Shown one piece after another: positions 33,187-42,148 of a DNA stretch of 64,000 nucleotides. Source of the DNA: 20CM-2-55-15 sp964633285 (GTDB lineage Bacteria; Acidobacteriota; Terriglobia; 20CM-2-55-15); the NCBI GenBank assembly GCA_964633285.1, contig CAZWGA010000008.1, positions 74,109-138,108 on the forward strand, read 5' to 3'. The notes beneath the pieces were generated by a model, which made no database searches, was not told the DNA's origin, and saw nothing but the letters and a program-made list of their open reading frames with translations. Numbering within the stretch: the first letter of the stretch is position 1; each line of letters opens with the position of its first letter. Made by a program: the position numbers and the translations under genes.

Positions 33187-36100
33187 ATGAGAAGGTGGTT
33201 CATTGCAGCAATGCTGATGATGACATTGCTGGTCTGCAGCAGTGCGTTTGGTCAAGTCAACGCAGTCCTCAGTGGAACGGTTTCGGATGCGAGCGGCGCA
33301 TTGATTCCCGGCGTTGAAGTCACCGCAAAAAACGTCAATACCGGCATCACCGATACGAGGCTTACCAACGAAAGCGGCAACTTCGTATTTCCAAGTTTGC
33401 AACCGGGCACGTATACCCTGGCTGCGTCGCTGTCTGGATTCCGGACTGCCAGTTATAACAATGTTGTACTGGGCCAGGGCCAGCAGGTACGCTTGAATTT
33501 CAACCTGCAGGTTGGCGCGGCAGCGCAAAACGTCGAAGTCACGATCTCGGCGGACACGCTCTTAGCCACCACGTCGGCTTCCGTAGGCAATGTGCTTGCA
33601 GACAAAGAACTGTTGTCGTTGCCGCTATCGACGCGAAATGTCCTGGACGTTCTGGCGTCGACCTCGGGTGTTGTTTACACCACCAACGCTTTCGGCGCAC
33701 AGGTGCCGAACTTCGGCGGAACTTCAGTCGGGTCCGTCAACACCACGCGCGATGGATTGGTAACGAATGACGGCCGTTACAACGCGTCGAACGGCGCATA
33801 TTCGGCAATCTTCACCAGCCCGGACATGGTCGAAGAAGTTCGCGTCAGTTCAAATAACATTGATCCTTCGCTCGGCCGCGGCGCCGCTCAGGTCCAGATG
33901 CGCACGCGCGCGGGAACGAATGACTTTCATGGCGCGGTTTTCTACTCGAACAACAATTCGTTCCTGAACTCTCAAACGTACTTCCAGAATTTGCAACACG
34001 CGGCCAAGAACTATGCCAACCGTAATCAGTTCGGCGGCCGTGTCGGCGGCCCGATCATCAAGAACAAAATGTTCTTCTTCTTCCTCACCGATGACCAGCG
34101 TTACATGGGCAAGCTGACCCAGAACACTGCGGTTTTGACGGACCTGGCGAAGCAGGGCATCTTCCGTTATTCAACGACTCATCGTAACGGCGCCGTGAAT
34201 TCCACTCAGCCTTCCGTCGATGTGAACGGCAACCCGCTCCCGGGGGAGATCATACGTTCCTTCAACCTGTTCAGCGACGTGAAAGACCCGAATCGCACGG
34301 GGATCGATCAAACATTTATCGCGAAGTATTATTTGCCGAACTCGCCTTCACCGAACAATTACCAGTGTACGACGGCGACTGGCGCTGCGGCTTCGGACGG
34401 ATTGAACACCGGTTGCTTCCAATGGCTCCAGCCTCAAAACGGATCTGACGGTGCGACGGGGCAAAGCCCGAACACCAACCGGAACCATCTCACGTTGCGA
34501 TACGATTACCAGATCAACAGCAAGAACAAGGTCACGTTCACGATGACCCGGGAAAAGAACTGGGGAGTTACGGGACAAACCGGCCTCGCGGATGTTCCGG
34601 CCGGAGGATTCGGCGACGTCTTTCGGACTCCGAACTTCTATACAGCCCAATACACGTCGACGATTTCTTCCAACATCCTGAACGAATTTCGTTTTGGTCG
34701 AAAACAGGATACGTGGCTCGGAACATCACCACTCGACAAGGGATGCTGCTTGTTTGGCGCGAGCGAGAGCGATCGTACGGCGGACGCTCAGAAACTGTAC
34801 AACGCGTATCCGCAAATCGATAAGAGTTTCCTGTATCCCGCGAATCCCACCGGATTCTCGTTGGCCTTTATCAATAACTTCGGCGTTGCCTCACCCCGTA
34901 TAACAACAAGTCCATTCACCCAATGGGCAGATACGGTCAGTTTCACAAAGGGTGCGCATTCGTTCTCAGCCGGGTTCGAAATGGATTTCACGAGTTCGAA
35001 GGCCGCAAACACAGGAAACACCCAAACCACGCGCCCGCAAGCGACTTTGGGCATCAATTCAGGTTTCCCGAGTTCGATCGCAACAACCCAGCCATATGCA
35101 GCGGGATTGAATACAAATGACGTGGCAACCGCGAACAATATTCTGGCAGTGCTGTCGGGCTCGATTAACCAACTCACGGAGACGTTCTATATCAATAGCC
35201 CGACGCAACAGGGCTGGACGAATTACCAGGACACCATATTCTTCAAACGCGCCCAGCATGAAAACGATTGGAACTTGTTCTTCAAAGACAACTGGAAAGC
35301 CACGAAAAACCTGACGTTGATTTTCGGCATGCGTTACGACAAGTACGGTGTCGTGTATGACGAATATGGTCTGGCGGGCCGGTACACATCGAAGTTTGGT
35401 TCCGGGGCGGGAGCGCTCTTTGGATGTTCCGGCAACAGTTTCGCGGTGTGGTGGCAGCCGGGCGCAGGCGATTGCGGCAGCGCCAGCCCGACAATTACGG
35501 CGACCGAGTTTGTCGGCAAGGACTCGCCGAGCCCGGACAAGCTGGTTCACCCCAACGACTGGAATAACTTTGCGCCTTCGATGGGCTTTAGCTGGGCGGT
35601 ACCGAGACTTCGCAACACCGTCATCCGCGGTGGCTACGGAATCAACTATTCCGCGGCGCCGGACTTCCTGGCATACAACTCCGCGCTCGGAAGCTTCCCC
35701 GGCAACGCTCTGAACGTGACATCAACGACGTTTAATGTCGCGGGCGGCTACCTGGACCTTGCGAAAGCAGTGGCCAACCAGAAAGCGTTGTTCCCATTGT
35801 CCACTAGTGGAACGCTTCCGTTCCAACCTCTCCCGTTGAATGGCGCAGGCAGCCGGACGGGGTCGATTTCCGGTTATGCCGACGACTGGAAGACGCCATA
35901 CATTCAGAGCTTCAACCTTTCGATCCAGCGCGAACTGACCAATAGCCTCACGTTTGATGTGGGCTGGGTAGGAAACCACGCCCTCCACCTTCAAAACAAT
36001 CATCAGATCAACGACGTGAACGTCCAGGAGAACGGCCTTCTGGCGGCATTCAATGCTGTGCGCGCCGGCCAGGACAACGTTCCGTTGATGGAGCAGATCT

Positions 36101-37182
36101 TCAAGGGCGTGAACTTCGGCGGTACTGTCGGCACAGTCGGCGTGAACGGTCTGACCGCAGCGCAGGCTCTCCGAAGATCCACAACGACCAACGGAATGAT
36201 CGCGAACGGTAACGTCGGCGCATTCGCCAATCTCATTAACAACAACCAGACGCTGGCGCCGGCGCCGAATAACGGCAAACCGGGCGGTCTGCTTCTCAAT
36301 GCGGGCCTTCCGCAAAACTTCATCGTGGTTAGCCCGCAATACGGAACCGTGAATCTGATTGATCAGTACGGCTTCTCGACATATCACTCGCTTCAGACAC
36401 ACGTAACGAAGCGGCCGACTCATGGTCTGGGTGGTCAGCTCAGCTACACCTTCTCAAAGGCCCTGGGAAACGATTCGATTCGTAATCCGCGCAACATTGC
36501 GCTTAGCAAGACTGTGTTAAACGTTGACCGTACTCACGTGATCGCAGGGAACTGGACATACGACCTGCCGTTCGGCGCCAACCACTGGTTGCTCGCGAAC
36601 GCGCCAGGTTGGGCCCAGCGAGTCGTCGGCGGTTGGCAGTTGGCATCGATTACATCGTGGCAATCCGGAGCGCCCCTGTCGTTCAACGCGACTGGTGTTA
36701 CCACGCTCTATAACAGCGCGACAAACACAGTGGACCAGCTTGCGGCTCTGCCGAAAGGCGCAGTAACGAAGGGTAACAACTACGTATCGTTCTTCGATAC
36801 CTTGAGCACAAAGAAAATTACCCCAACTTTCAATTCTGATAACGCGACGTTGCAGGGCGTCTATACGAATCAGGTTCTTGTGGATGGGTCCGGCAATATC
36901 CTAATGCAAGACCCCAATCCGGGCTTCATCGGAACGATGACGGGCAACTCAGGCGTGATCCGCGGACCCGGAATGCTCAGTTTTAACGCCGCAGTCACCA
37001 AGTCGGTTCGACTCACGGAAAACAAAACTTTCACGCTTCGGGCCGACGTGGTTAATGTCCTCAACAAACCGCAGTGGGGCAATCCGAACACCAGCATCAA
37101 CGGTACAACTTTCGGCCGTATCACTTCGGTGGTCGGAGGTACTCAACGTCTCGTGACGATTAACGCCCGCATCGATTTCTAG
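33187..37182 (+). CDS. TonB-dependent receptor, Oar-like, with carboxypeptidase-regulatory domain
   Basis: A 1331-residue outer-membrane protein. I start at the ATG at 33187, with GGAGG upstream, opening a signal peptide (MRRWFIAAMLMMTLLVCSSA). A carboxypeptidase-regulatory beta domain spans about 27-105 (VLSGTVSDASGALIPGVEV, GNFVFPSLQPGTYTL), followed by a plug domain (PLSTRNVLDVLASTSGVV) and a long 22-strand-type barrel ending LVTINARIDF with a terminal Phe. This Oar-like layout is the typical expanded receptor family of Acidobacteriota. The ligand is unknown; co-regulation with a TetR unit suggests the regulator's effector or its metabolite. Confidence 0.93.
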   Translation: MRRWFIAAMLMMTLLVCSSAFGQVNAVLSGTVSDASGALIPGVEVTAKNVNTGITDTRLTNESGNFVFPSLQPGTYTLAASLSGFRTASYNNVVLGQGQQVRLNFNLQVGAAAQNVEVTISADTLLATTSASVGNVLADKELLSLPLSTRNVLDVLASTSGVVYTTNAFGAQVPNFGGTSVGSVNTTRDGLVTNDGRYNASNGAYSAIFTSPDMVEEVRVSSNNIDPSLGRGAAQVQMRTRAGTNDFHGAVFYSNNNSFLNSQTYFQNLQHAAKNYANRNQFGGRVGGPIIKNKMFFFFLTDDQRYMGKLTQNTAVLTDLAKQGIFRYSTTHRNGAVNSTQPSVDVNGNPLPGEIIRSFNLFSDVKDPNRTGIDQTFIAKYYLPNSPSPNNYQCTTATGAAASDGLNTGCFQWLQPQNGSDGATGQSPNTNRNHLTLRYDYQINSKNKVTFTMTREKNWGVTGQTGLADVPAGGFGDVFRTPNFYTAQYTSTISSNILNEFRFGRKQDTWLGTSPLDKGCCLFGASESDRTADAQKLYNAYPQIDKSFLYPANPTGFSLAFINNFGVASPRITTSPFTQWADTVSFTKGAHSFSAGFEMDFTSSKAANTGNTQTTRPQATLGINSGFPSSIATTQPYAAGLNTNDVATANNILAVLSGSINQLTETFYINSPTQQGWTNYQDTIFFKRAQHENDWNLFFKDNWKATKNLTLIFGMRYDKYGVVYDEYGLAGRYTSKFGSGAGALFGCSGNSFAVWWQPGAGDCGSASPTITATEFVGKDSPSPDKLVHPNDWNNFAPSMGFSWAVPRLRNTVIRGGYGINYSAAPDFLAYNSALGSFPGNALNVTSTTFNVAGGYLDLAKAVANQKALFPLSTSGTLPFQPLPLNGAGSRTGSISGYADDWKTPYIQSFNLSIQRELTNSLTFDVGWVGNHALHLQNNHQINDVNVQENGLLAAFNAVRAGQDNVPLMEQIFKGVNFGGTVGTVGVNGLTAAQALRRSTTTNGMIANGNVGAFANLINNNQTLAPAPNNGKPGGLLLNAGLPQNFIVVSPQYGTVNLIDQYGFSTYHSLQTHVTKRPTHGLGGQLSYTFSKALGNDSIRNPRNIALSKTVLNVDRTHVIAGNWTYDLPFGANHWLLANAPGWAQRVVGGWQLASITSWQSGAPLSFNATGVTTLYNSATNTVDQLAALPKGAVTKGNNYVSFFDTLSTKKITPTFNSDNATLQGVYTNQVLVDGSGNILMQDPNPGFIGTMTGNSGVIRGPGMLSFNAAVTKSVRLTENKTFTLRADVVNVLNKPQWGNPNTSINGTTFGRITSVVGGTQRLVTINARIDF

Positions 37183-37193
37183 GCTGGCTGTAC

Positions 37194-37246
37194 AATTTCA
37201 GGGACGGGGCAAAGGGGTCAGACCCCTCGTCCCCGTCCCTGAATTT
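37194..37246. repeat. REP-like double palindrome with AT-rich ends
   Basis: An outer inverted repeat CAGGGACGGGG (37199-37209) pairs with CCCCGTCCCTG (37231-37241), and an inner perfect palindrome AGGGGTC-A-GACCCCT spans 37213-37227. AATTT ends flank the whole. This two-stem form with a GGGGTCAGACCCC core is typical of REP-type elements mobilised by RAYT transposases. It may also end receptor transcription, since TTTGTTTT follows. The next ATG starts five bases after the element. Confidence 0.78.
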
Positions 37247-37251
37247 GTTTT

Positions 37252-38592
37252 ATGAAGAAGTGGATTGGCGTGGTCCTGCCGTGTCTCCTCATCGCCGGCT
37301 GCGATCGCACCCCAAGTTTTAACCGGGACATCGCGCCGGTCATTTTCAAGAATTGCTCCCCGTGTCATCGTCCGGGCGAAGCCGGACCTTTTTCACTGCT
37401 CACTTACGACGACGTTCGGCGGAAAGCGAAAACGATCCAGGCGGTCACCCGCGCCCGATACATGCCGCCGTGGCCCGCCGATCCTTCGTACTCGCACTTT
37501 CTCGGCGAGCGCGTCCTCAGCGACAACGAGATTCAGATGATCACTACGTGGGTCGATCACGGCAGCCCCGAAGGCGCTCCCGGAACGGCCCCACCTCAGC
37601 CGCAGTTTCCTGCGTACGTGCTCGGGAAACCCGATCTGGTTATCAAGATGAAGAAACCGGTTCATATTCCCGGCGATAACAAAGATCACTTCATGGTCGT
37701 CAAGATTCCGTATGAGATTCCCGAGGCAAAGTTCGTTCGAGCGATTCAGTTCGTTCCGGGCAACCGGAAGCTGATCCACCACATGAACGGTCACATCGTG
37801 CAATATGAGGATCAAAAGAAGGATCCATTCCAAGGACCGTTCGTAGTCGATCGCGAATCTGTAAAAACCCTCGAAGATAGCTACGATGCCATCCATGTTT
37901 TGAACGATGACGGCAGTTATCCCGAACTTTCAAAATCCGTCGCGAATTATCTTCCCGGGGGAGTATCGCCCGCGGGTTATCCGGCAGGCATTGGGGGATG
38001 GAAGCTCAATCGTAAAGGCGCGTTTCTCATGCGGGATATTCACTACGGTCCATCGCCGGTCGATACAGAGGACGATTCCCACTTCAACATCTACTTCACG
38101 GATAAGGCGCCGGCCAGGCCCACAAAGGAACTGCAACTCGGAACTCTGGGCATTTCGGAAATCATCCCGCCATTGATCATTCCCCCGAATGTCGAAAAGA
38201 CCTTCACGACGAAGACAGTTGTCGACGAAGACATTTCGTTGCTCTCCATCAACCCCCATATGCATCTGCTGGGAAAATCGTTTGAAGCTTTTGCAGCAAC
38301 TCCCGACGGCCGCACCATTCCATTGGTCCGGATTCGGAAGTGGGACTTCCGATGGCAATACTTCTACGTTTTCCCGAAAATGCTGAAGATCCCGAAGGGT
38401 TCCACAATCGCTGCGATCGGTGTCTACGACAACACGGCGAACAATCCGAATAATCCATTCTCGCCTCCGCGGGAGGTGATCGGCACCAATGGCAGCATGC
38501 GTGTTACCGATGAGATGTTTCAGTTGATCATCACGTACGTGCCGTATCAAACCGGCGACGACAGTATTTCCCTCGACGTGACCGGACCGTAG
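37252..38592 (+). CDS. Haem-c/copper-monooxygenase-like lipoprotein
   Basis: A 446-residue lipoprotein: MKKWIGVVLPCLLIAGC has a lipobox with Cys17. A single haem-c motif CSPCH (Cys35, Cys38, His39) follows, and then RYMPPWPADP. The later part has HHMNGHI and, near 327, NPHMHLLGKSFEAFA with DFRWQYFYVF, the pattern of the copper type II ascorbate-dependent monooxygenase (PHM) C-terminal domain. Such fused cytochrome/Cu-hydroxylase proteins are frequent in Acidobacteriota, function unproven. No ribosome-binding site precedes the start, since the REP-like element ends five bases upstream. Confidence 0.82.
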   Translation: MKKWIGVVLPCLLIAGCDRTPSFNRDIAPVIFKNCSPCHRPGEAGPFSLLTYDDVRRKAKTIQAVTRARYMPPWPADPSYSHFLGERVLSDNEIQMITTWVDHGSPEGAPGTAPPQPQFPAYVLGKPDLVIKMKKPVHIPGDNKDHFMVVKIPYEIPEAKFVRAIQFVPGNRKLIHHMNGHIVQYEDQKKDPFQGPFVVDRESVKTLEDSYDAIHVLNDDGSYPELSKSVANYLPGGVSPAGYPAGIGGWKLNRKGAFLMRDIHYGPSPVDTEDDSHFNIYFTDKAPARPTKELQLGTLGISEIIPPLIIPPNVEKTFTTKTVVDEDISLLSINPHMHLLGKSFEAFAATPDGRTIPLVRIRKWDFRWQYFYVFPKMLKIPKGSTIAAIGVYDNTANNPNNPFSPPREVIGTNGSMRVTDEMFQLIITYVPYQTGDDSISLDVTGP

Positions 38593-38736
38593 GGTCGGTT
38601 AAAAGGGCTCCGAATTTCCGCAATAGACGTTTTCCTGCTCCTTTTTCCGTCCTCTCCTGAGCCCGCTTCGCCGAAACGGTATAAAGCAAGGCCGGGAATT
38701 GGTTACAATAATCGGTTTGGAAAGGCGGTGGAATTC

Positions 38737-39420
38737 ATGAGTACGGTTATCGCCAATAGTCCATTAATGCGAGTCACTCGTTTTTATGAATCGACAATCG
38801 GCAAGAAGGCCATTATGGCCCTCAGCGGCCTGATCCTCACCGGTTTCCTGGCCGCTCATATGCTCGGCAATCTTCAAATTTTTCTGGGCCCCGAAGTTAT
38901 GGACCACTACGCGGAAACTCTGCACGGAAATCCGGCGCTGCTCTGGACCGCTCGAACCATTCTGCTGATCTCTGTCGCGTTGCACATCTGGTCGTCGATT
39001 CAGCTTTCCATGATTAAGCGCGAGGCTCGGCCTGTGGCGTACGTGAAACATACGAACATCCAGTCGAGTTGGGCATCGAGAACGATGATGTTGAGCGGGC
39101 CGATTGTTGCGGGGTTTGTCATTTTTCATTTGTTGCATCTGACGACGGGAAGCCTGCCGCTTCCGTTTGAGCCGCTGCGAGCGTACGAAAACCTGGTTGG
39201 CGGATTCTCGGTAATTCCGGTGGCTTTGCTCTACATTGCCGTCATGATCTTCATCGGTTTTCATCTCAGCCACGGCGTCTGGAGCATGTTCCAGTCCGTC
39301 GGCTTCAGCCATCCGCGCTATACGCCATTGATCAAGAAGATCGCTTCAGTTGTTGCCTGGGTCTTGATCGCGGGATTCATTTCCGTCCCGATTGCGGTGC
39401 TGACGGGATTGGTGAGGTAA
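38737..39420 (+). CDS. sdhC: Succinate dehydrogenase cytochrome b subunit
   Basis: A 227-residue inner-membrane subunit, started at the ATG at 38737 with a GGTGG about seven bases upstream; a GTG at 38728 is the alternative. Five hydrophobic helices are visible, with histidines in GFLAAHMLGNLQIF, LISVALHIWSS, FHLLHLTTG and GFHLSHGVWSMFQS as haem-b ligands. The pattern fits the di-haem b558 type (Bacillus/epsilonproteobacterial-like) with a single membrane subunit. It anchors SdhA and SdhB and passes electrons to quinone. A TACAAT at 38704-38709 is a possible -10 box; no good -35 was found. Confidence 0.92.
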   Translation: MSTVIANSPLMRVTRFYESTIGKKAIMALSGLILTGFLAAHMLGNLQIFLGPEVMDHYAETLHGNPALLWTARTILLISVALHIWSSIQLSMIKREARPVAYVKHTNIQSSWASRTMMLSGPIVAGFVIFHLLHLTTGSLPLPFEPLRAYENLVGGFSVIPVALLYIAVMIFIGFHLSHGVWSMFQSVGFSHPRYTPLIKKIASVVAWVLIAGFISVPIAVLTGLVR

Positions 39421-39423
39421 GAA

Positions 39424-41337
39424 ATGGAATTGAAATCCCGGACTCCATCGGGACCGATCGAGCAGCGTTGGGATCGGCATCGATTTGAAATGAAGCTGGT
39501 GAACCCGGCTAATAAGCGGAAGTACAACATCATCGTTGTCGGATCCGGACTTGCTGGAGCATCTGCCTCAGCATCGATGGCTGAACTCGGATACAACGTA
39601 AAATGCTTCTGCTTCCAGGACAGTCCGCGTCGCGCTCACAGCATTGCCGCGCAGGGCGGTATCAATGCCGCCAAGAATTATCAGAACGACGGCGACAGTA
39701 TTTACCGCCTGTTCTACGACACGGTTAAGGGCGGGGATTTTCGCGCGCGCGAGTCGAATGTTTACCGGCTTGCACAGATCAGCCTGAACATCATCGATCA
39801 ATGCGTTGCGCAGGGCGTTCCATTCGCGCGTGAATACAGCGGCCTGCTTGCCAATCGATCCTTCGGCGGCGCGCAGGTTTCACGGACGTTCTATGCTCGA
39901 GGCCAGACGGGACAGCAGCTCCTGCTCGGCGCCTACCAGGCTCTCCTGAGGCAGGTCGGGGCGGGAAAAGTCACGATGTTTCCCAGAACCGAAATGCTGG
40001 ACCTGATCGTCATCGATGGAAAAGCTCGCGGCATCGTGACTCGGAATCTCATAAGCGGAAAGATCGAATCCCACGTTGCGGACGCTGTTGTGCTGGGTAC
40101 AGGCGGCTACGGGAATGTTTTCTATCTCTCCACCAACGCGAAAGGGTCCAATTGCACGGCCATCTGGCGCGCCTACAAACGCGGCGCAGCGCTTGCAAAT
40201 CCATGTTTCACGCAAATCCATCCGACATGCATCCCGGTTAGCGGTGAGTATCAGTCGAAGCTTACGCTGATGAGCGAATCTCTCCGAAATGATGGCCGCA
40301 TCTGGGTTCCGAAGAAGAAGGGCGACGCACGGCGTCCGGATCAGATCCCTGAAGAAGAACGCGATTATTATCTCGAGCGCAAGTACCCGAGTTTCGGGAA
40401 TCTGGTTCCACGAGACGTTGCGTCACGCAACGCCAAGGCGGTGTGCGATGACGGCCGCGGTGTGGGCGAAGGCGGACTCGGCGTCTATCTGGACTTTTCT
40501 GATGCCATCAAGCGCCTGGGTAAACAAGGAATCCGGGAACGCTACAGTAATCTCTTCGACATGTACGAGCGGATTACCGGAGAGAGTCCCTACGAAGTTC
40601 CGATGCGTATTTACCCTGCCATCCATTACACAATGGGTGGTCTGTGGGTCGATTACAACCTGATGACGACCGTTCCCGGATTGTTCGCAATCGGTGAAGC
40701 GAACTTCTCCGATCATGGCGCCAATCGCCTGGGAGCGAGCGCACTGATGCAGGGGCTCGCCGATGGATACTTTATTCTTCCTTACACGATCGGTGACTAC
40801 CTTGCCAATTCGAAATCCGAAAAAATAGATACGAGTCATTCAGCGGTGCGCGATGCGGAAACCGGAGTCCTGCGCATGACGAACCGATTGTTCGAAATTC
40901 GAGGCAAACGGACGGTGGCTTCATTCCATCGCGAACTGGGAAAGCTCTTGTGGGACCTGTGCGGCATGGCTCGTACCGAAGCGGGTTTGAAGAAGGCGTT
41001 GCAGCGCGTTCCGGAACTGCGGCAGGAATTCTGGAATAACCTGAATCTTCTCGGTAACGGCGAAGAACTGAATCAGGCTCTCGAAAACGCGGGCCGTGTC
41101 GCAGACTTTCTCGAGTTTGGCGAACTGATGTGCCTGGACGCATTGCAGCGCAAAGAATCCTGTGGCGGGCATTTTCGTGAAGAGTTTCAGACGCCGGACG
41201 GTGAAGCGCTCCGTGATGACTCGAACTATTCGTATGTTGCGGCGTGGGAATATGCGGGCGCCGGCAAGCAGCCGGTCTTAAACAAAGAGCCCCTGAATTT
41301 CGAATACGTTCATCCGACTCAACGGAGCTACAAGTAA
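39424..41337 (+). CDS. sdhA: Succinate dehydrogenase/fumarate reductase flavoprotein subunit
   Basis: A 637-residue catalytic subunit that oxidises succinate to fumarate. The dinucleotide-binding motif VVGSGLAGASASA is near residue 38, and AHSIAAQGGINAA holds His72, the covalent FAD site. Later blocks QIHPTCIPVSGEYQSKLT, YTMGGLWVDY and GEANFSDHGANRLGASALMQG are family signatures. It starts three bases after sdhC and its TAATG overlaps sdhB, so the sdhCAB operon is tight. It connects with the sucCD products in the TCA cycle. The direction (oxidation or fumarate reduction) cannot be told. Confidence 0.96.
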   Translation: MELKSRTPSGPIEQRWDRHRFEMKLVNPANKRKYNIIVVGSGLAGASASASMAELGYNVKCFCFQDSPRRAHSIAAQGGINAAKNYQNDGDSIYRLFYDTVKGGDFRARESNVYRLAQISLNIIDQCVAQGVPFAREYSGLLANRSFGGAQVSRTFYARGQTGQQLLLGAYQALLRQVGAGKVTMFPRTEMLDLIVIDGKARGIVTRNLISGKIESHVADAVVLGTGGYGNVFYLSTNAKGSNCTAIWRAYKRGAALANPCFTQIHPTCIPVSGEYQSKLTLMSESLRNDGRIWVPKKKGDARRPDQIPEEERDYYLERKYPSFGNLVPRDVASRNAKAVCDDGRGVGEGGLGVYLDFSDAIKRLGKQGIRERYSNLFDMYERITGESPYEVPMRIYPAIHYTMGGLWVDYNLMTTVPGLFAIGEANFSDHGANRLGASALMQGLADGYFILPYTIGDYLANSKSEKIDTSHSAVRDAETGVLRMTNRLFEIRGKRTVASFHRELGKLLWDLCGMARTEAGLKKALQRVPELRQEFWNNLNLLGNGEELNQALENAGRVADFLEFGELMCLDALQRKESCGGHFREEFQTPDGEALRDDSNYSYVAAWEYAGAGKQPVLNKEPLNFEYVHPTQRSYK

Positions 41338-42107
41338 TGAAGCTTATCCTCCACGTCTGGCGGCAAAAGAGCACAAGCCACGTCGGCAGCATGGTTCGAT
41401 ACGAACATGCCGGCGTCAATCCCCACATGTCGTTCCTGGAGATGCTGGACGTTCTCAATGAAGAACTGACTACGAAAGGCGAGGATCCGATTGCGTTCGA
41501 TCACGACTGCCGCGAAGGAATCTGTGGAAGCTGTGGATTCATGATCAACGGCGTGGCTCATGGTCCGCAGCGCGGAACGACAGTCTGCCAACTGCATATG
41601 CGTCACTTCAAAGATGGCGACGAACTCTACCTTGAGCCGTGGCGCGCCAAAGCGTTTCCCGTTGTAAAGGATCTTGCCATCGATCGCAGCGCATTCGACC
41701 GCATCATAGCCAGCGGTGGATTTATTTCCGTATCGAGTGGAAGCGCCCCCGACGGAAACGCCATCCTGATTCCGAAGAACAACTCGGATCTCGCAATGGA
41801 CGCCGCCGCCTGTATTGGATGTGGCGCTTGCGTTGCCGCTTGCCCGAACGCTGCGGCGGCGCTGTTTACCGGGGCGAAAATCAGCCACTTGTCCCTTCTG
41901 CCCCAGGGTCAACCCGAACGGAATCAGCGCGCATTGAACATGGTGGCCCAGGTTAAGCAGGAACTTTTCGGCAGTTGCACGAATATCGGCGAGTGCGAAG
42001 CCGTTTGTCCGAAAGAAATCAAACTCGAAGTCATTGCACGAATGAACCGGGATTACTTGAAAGCAAGCTGGACAGAACGCGGCGATGCGGCCCGGAATGA
42101 AGAATAG
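41337..42107 (+). CDS. sdhB: Succinate dehydrogenase iron-sulfur subunit
   Basis: A 256-residue protein carrying three Fe-S clusters. The N-terminal 2Fe-2S ferredoxin motif is DHDCREGICGSCGF with a fourth Cys in TTVCQLH. The C-terminal half has CIGCGACVAACPN and CTNIGECEAVCPKEI for the 4Fe-4S and 3Fe-4S clusters. I start at the ATG of the TAATG junction with sdhA; a longer frame is sdhA read in another phase. It relays electrons from FAD in SdhA to haem and quinone in SdhC. Length and order match b558-type complexes. Confidence 0.96.
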   Translation: MKLILHVWRQKSTSHVGSMVRYEHAGVNPHMSFLEMLDVLNEELTTKGEDPIAFDHDCREGICGSCGFMINGVAHGPQRGTTVCQLHMRHFKDGDELYLEPWRAKAFPVVKDLAIDRSAFDRIIASGGFISVSSGSAPDGNAILIPKNNSDLAMDAAACIGCGACVAACPNAAAALFTGAKISHLSLLPQGQPERNQRALNMVAQVKQELFGSCTNIGECEAVCPKEIKLEVIARMNRDYLKASWTERGDAARNEE

Positions 42108-42117
42108 TATGTAGCCG

Positions 42118-42132
42118 CGGGGTTTACCCCGC
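42118..42132. repeat. Short palindrome between sdhB and ino1
   Basis: GCGGG and CCCGC form a five-base stem with loop TTTAC just after the sdhB stop. No T-run follows, so it is not a strong terminator, and ino1 is probably read through. It might be a small dispersed intergenic repeat; other copies were not seen in the window. Confidence 0.35.
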
Positions 42133-42148
42133 ATCCATCGGAGGCAGT

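Noticed and set aside
37194..37246. Double palindrome as a simple rho-independent terminator
   Set aside because: The T-run is short and broken and the two-stem form fits a REP-like element better; a termination role may be secondary.
40826..40845. A third copy of the TetR palindrome (ATACGAGTCATTC) inside sdhA
   Set aside because: The right half differs at three positions and it lies within a coding region.
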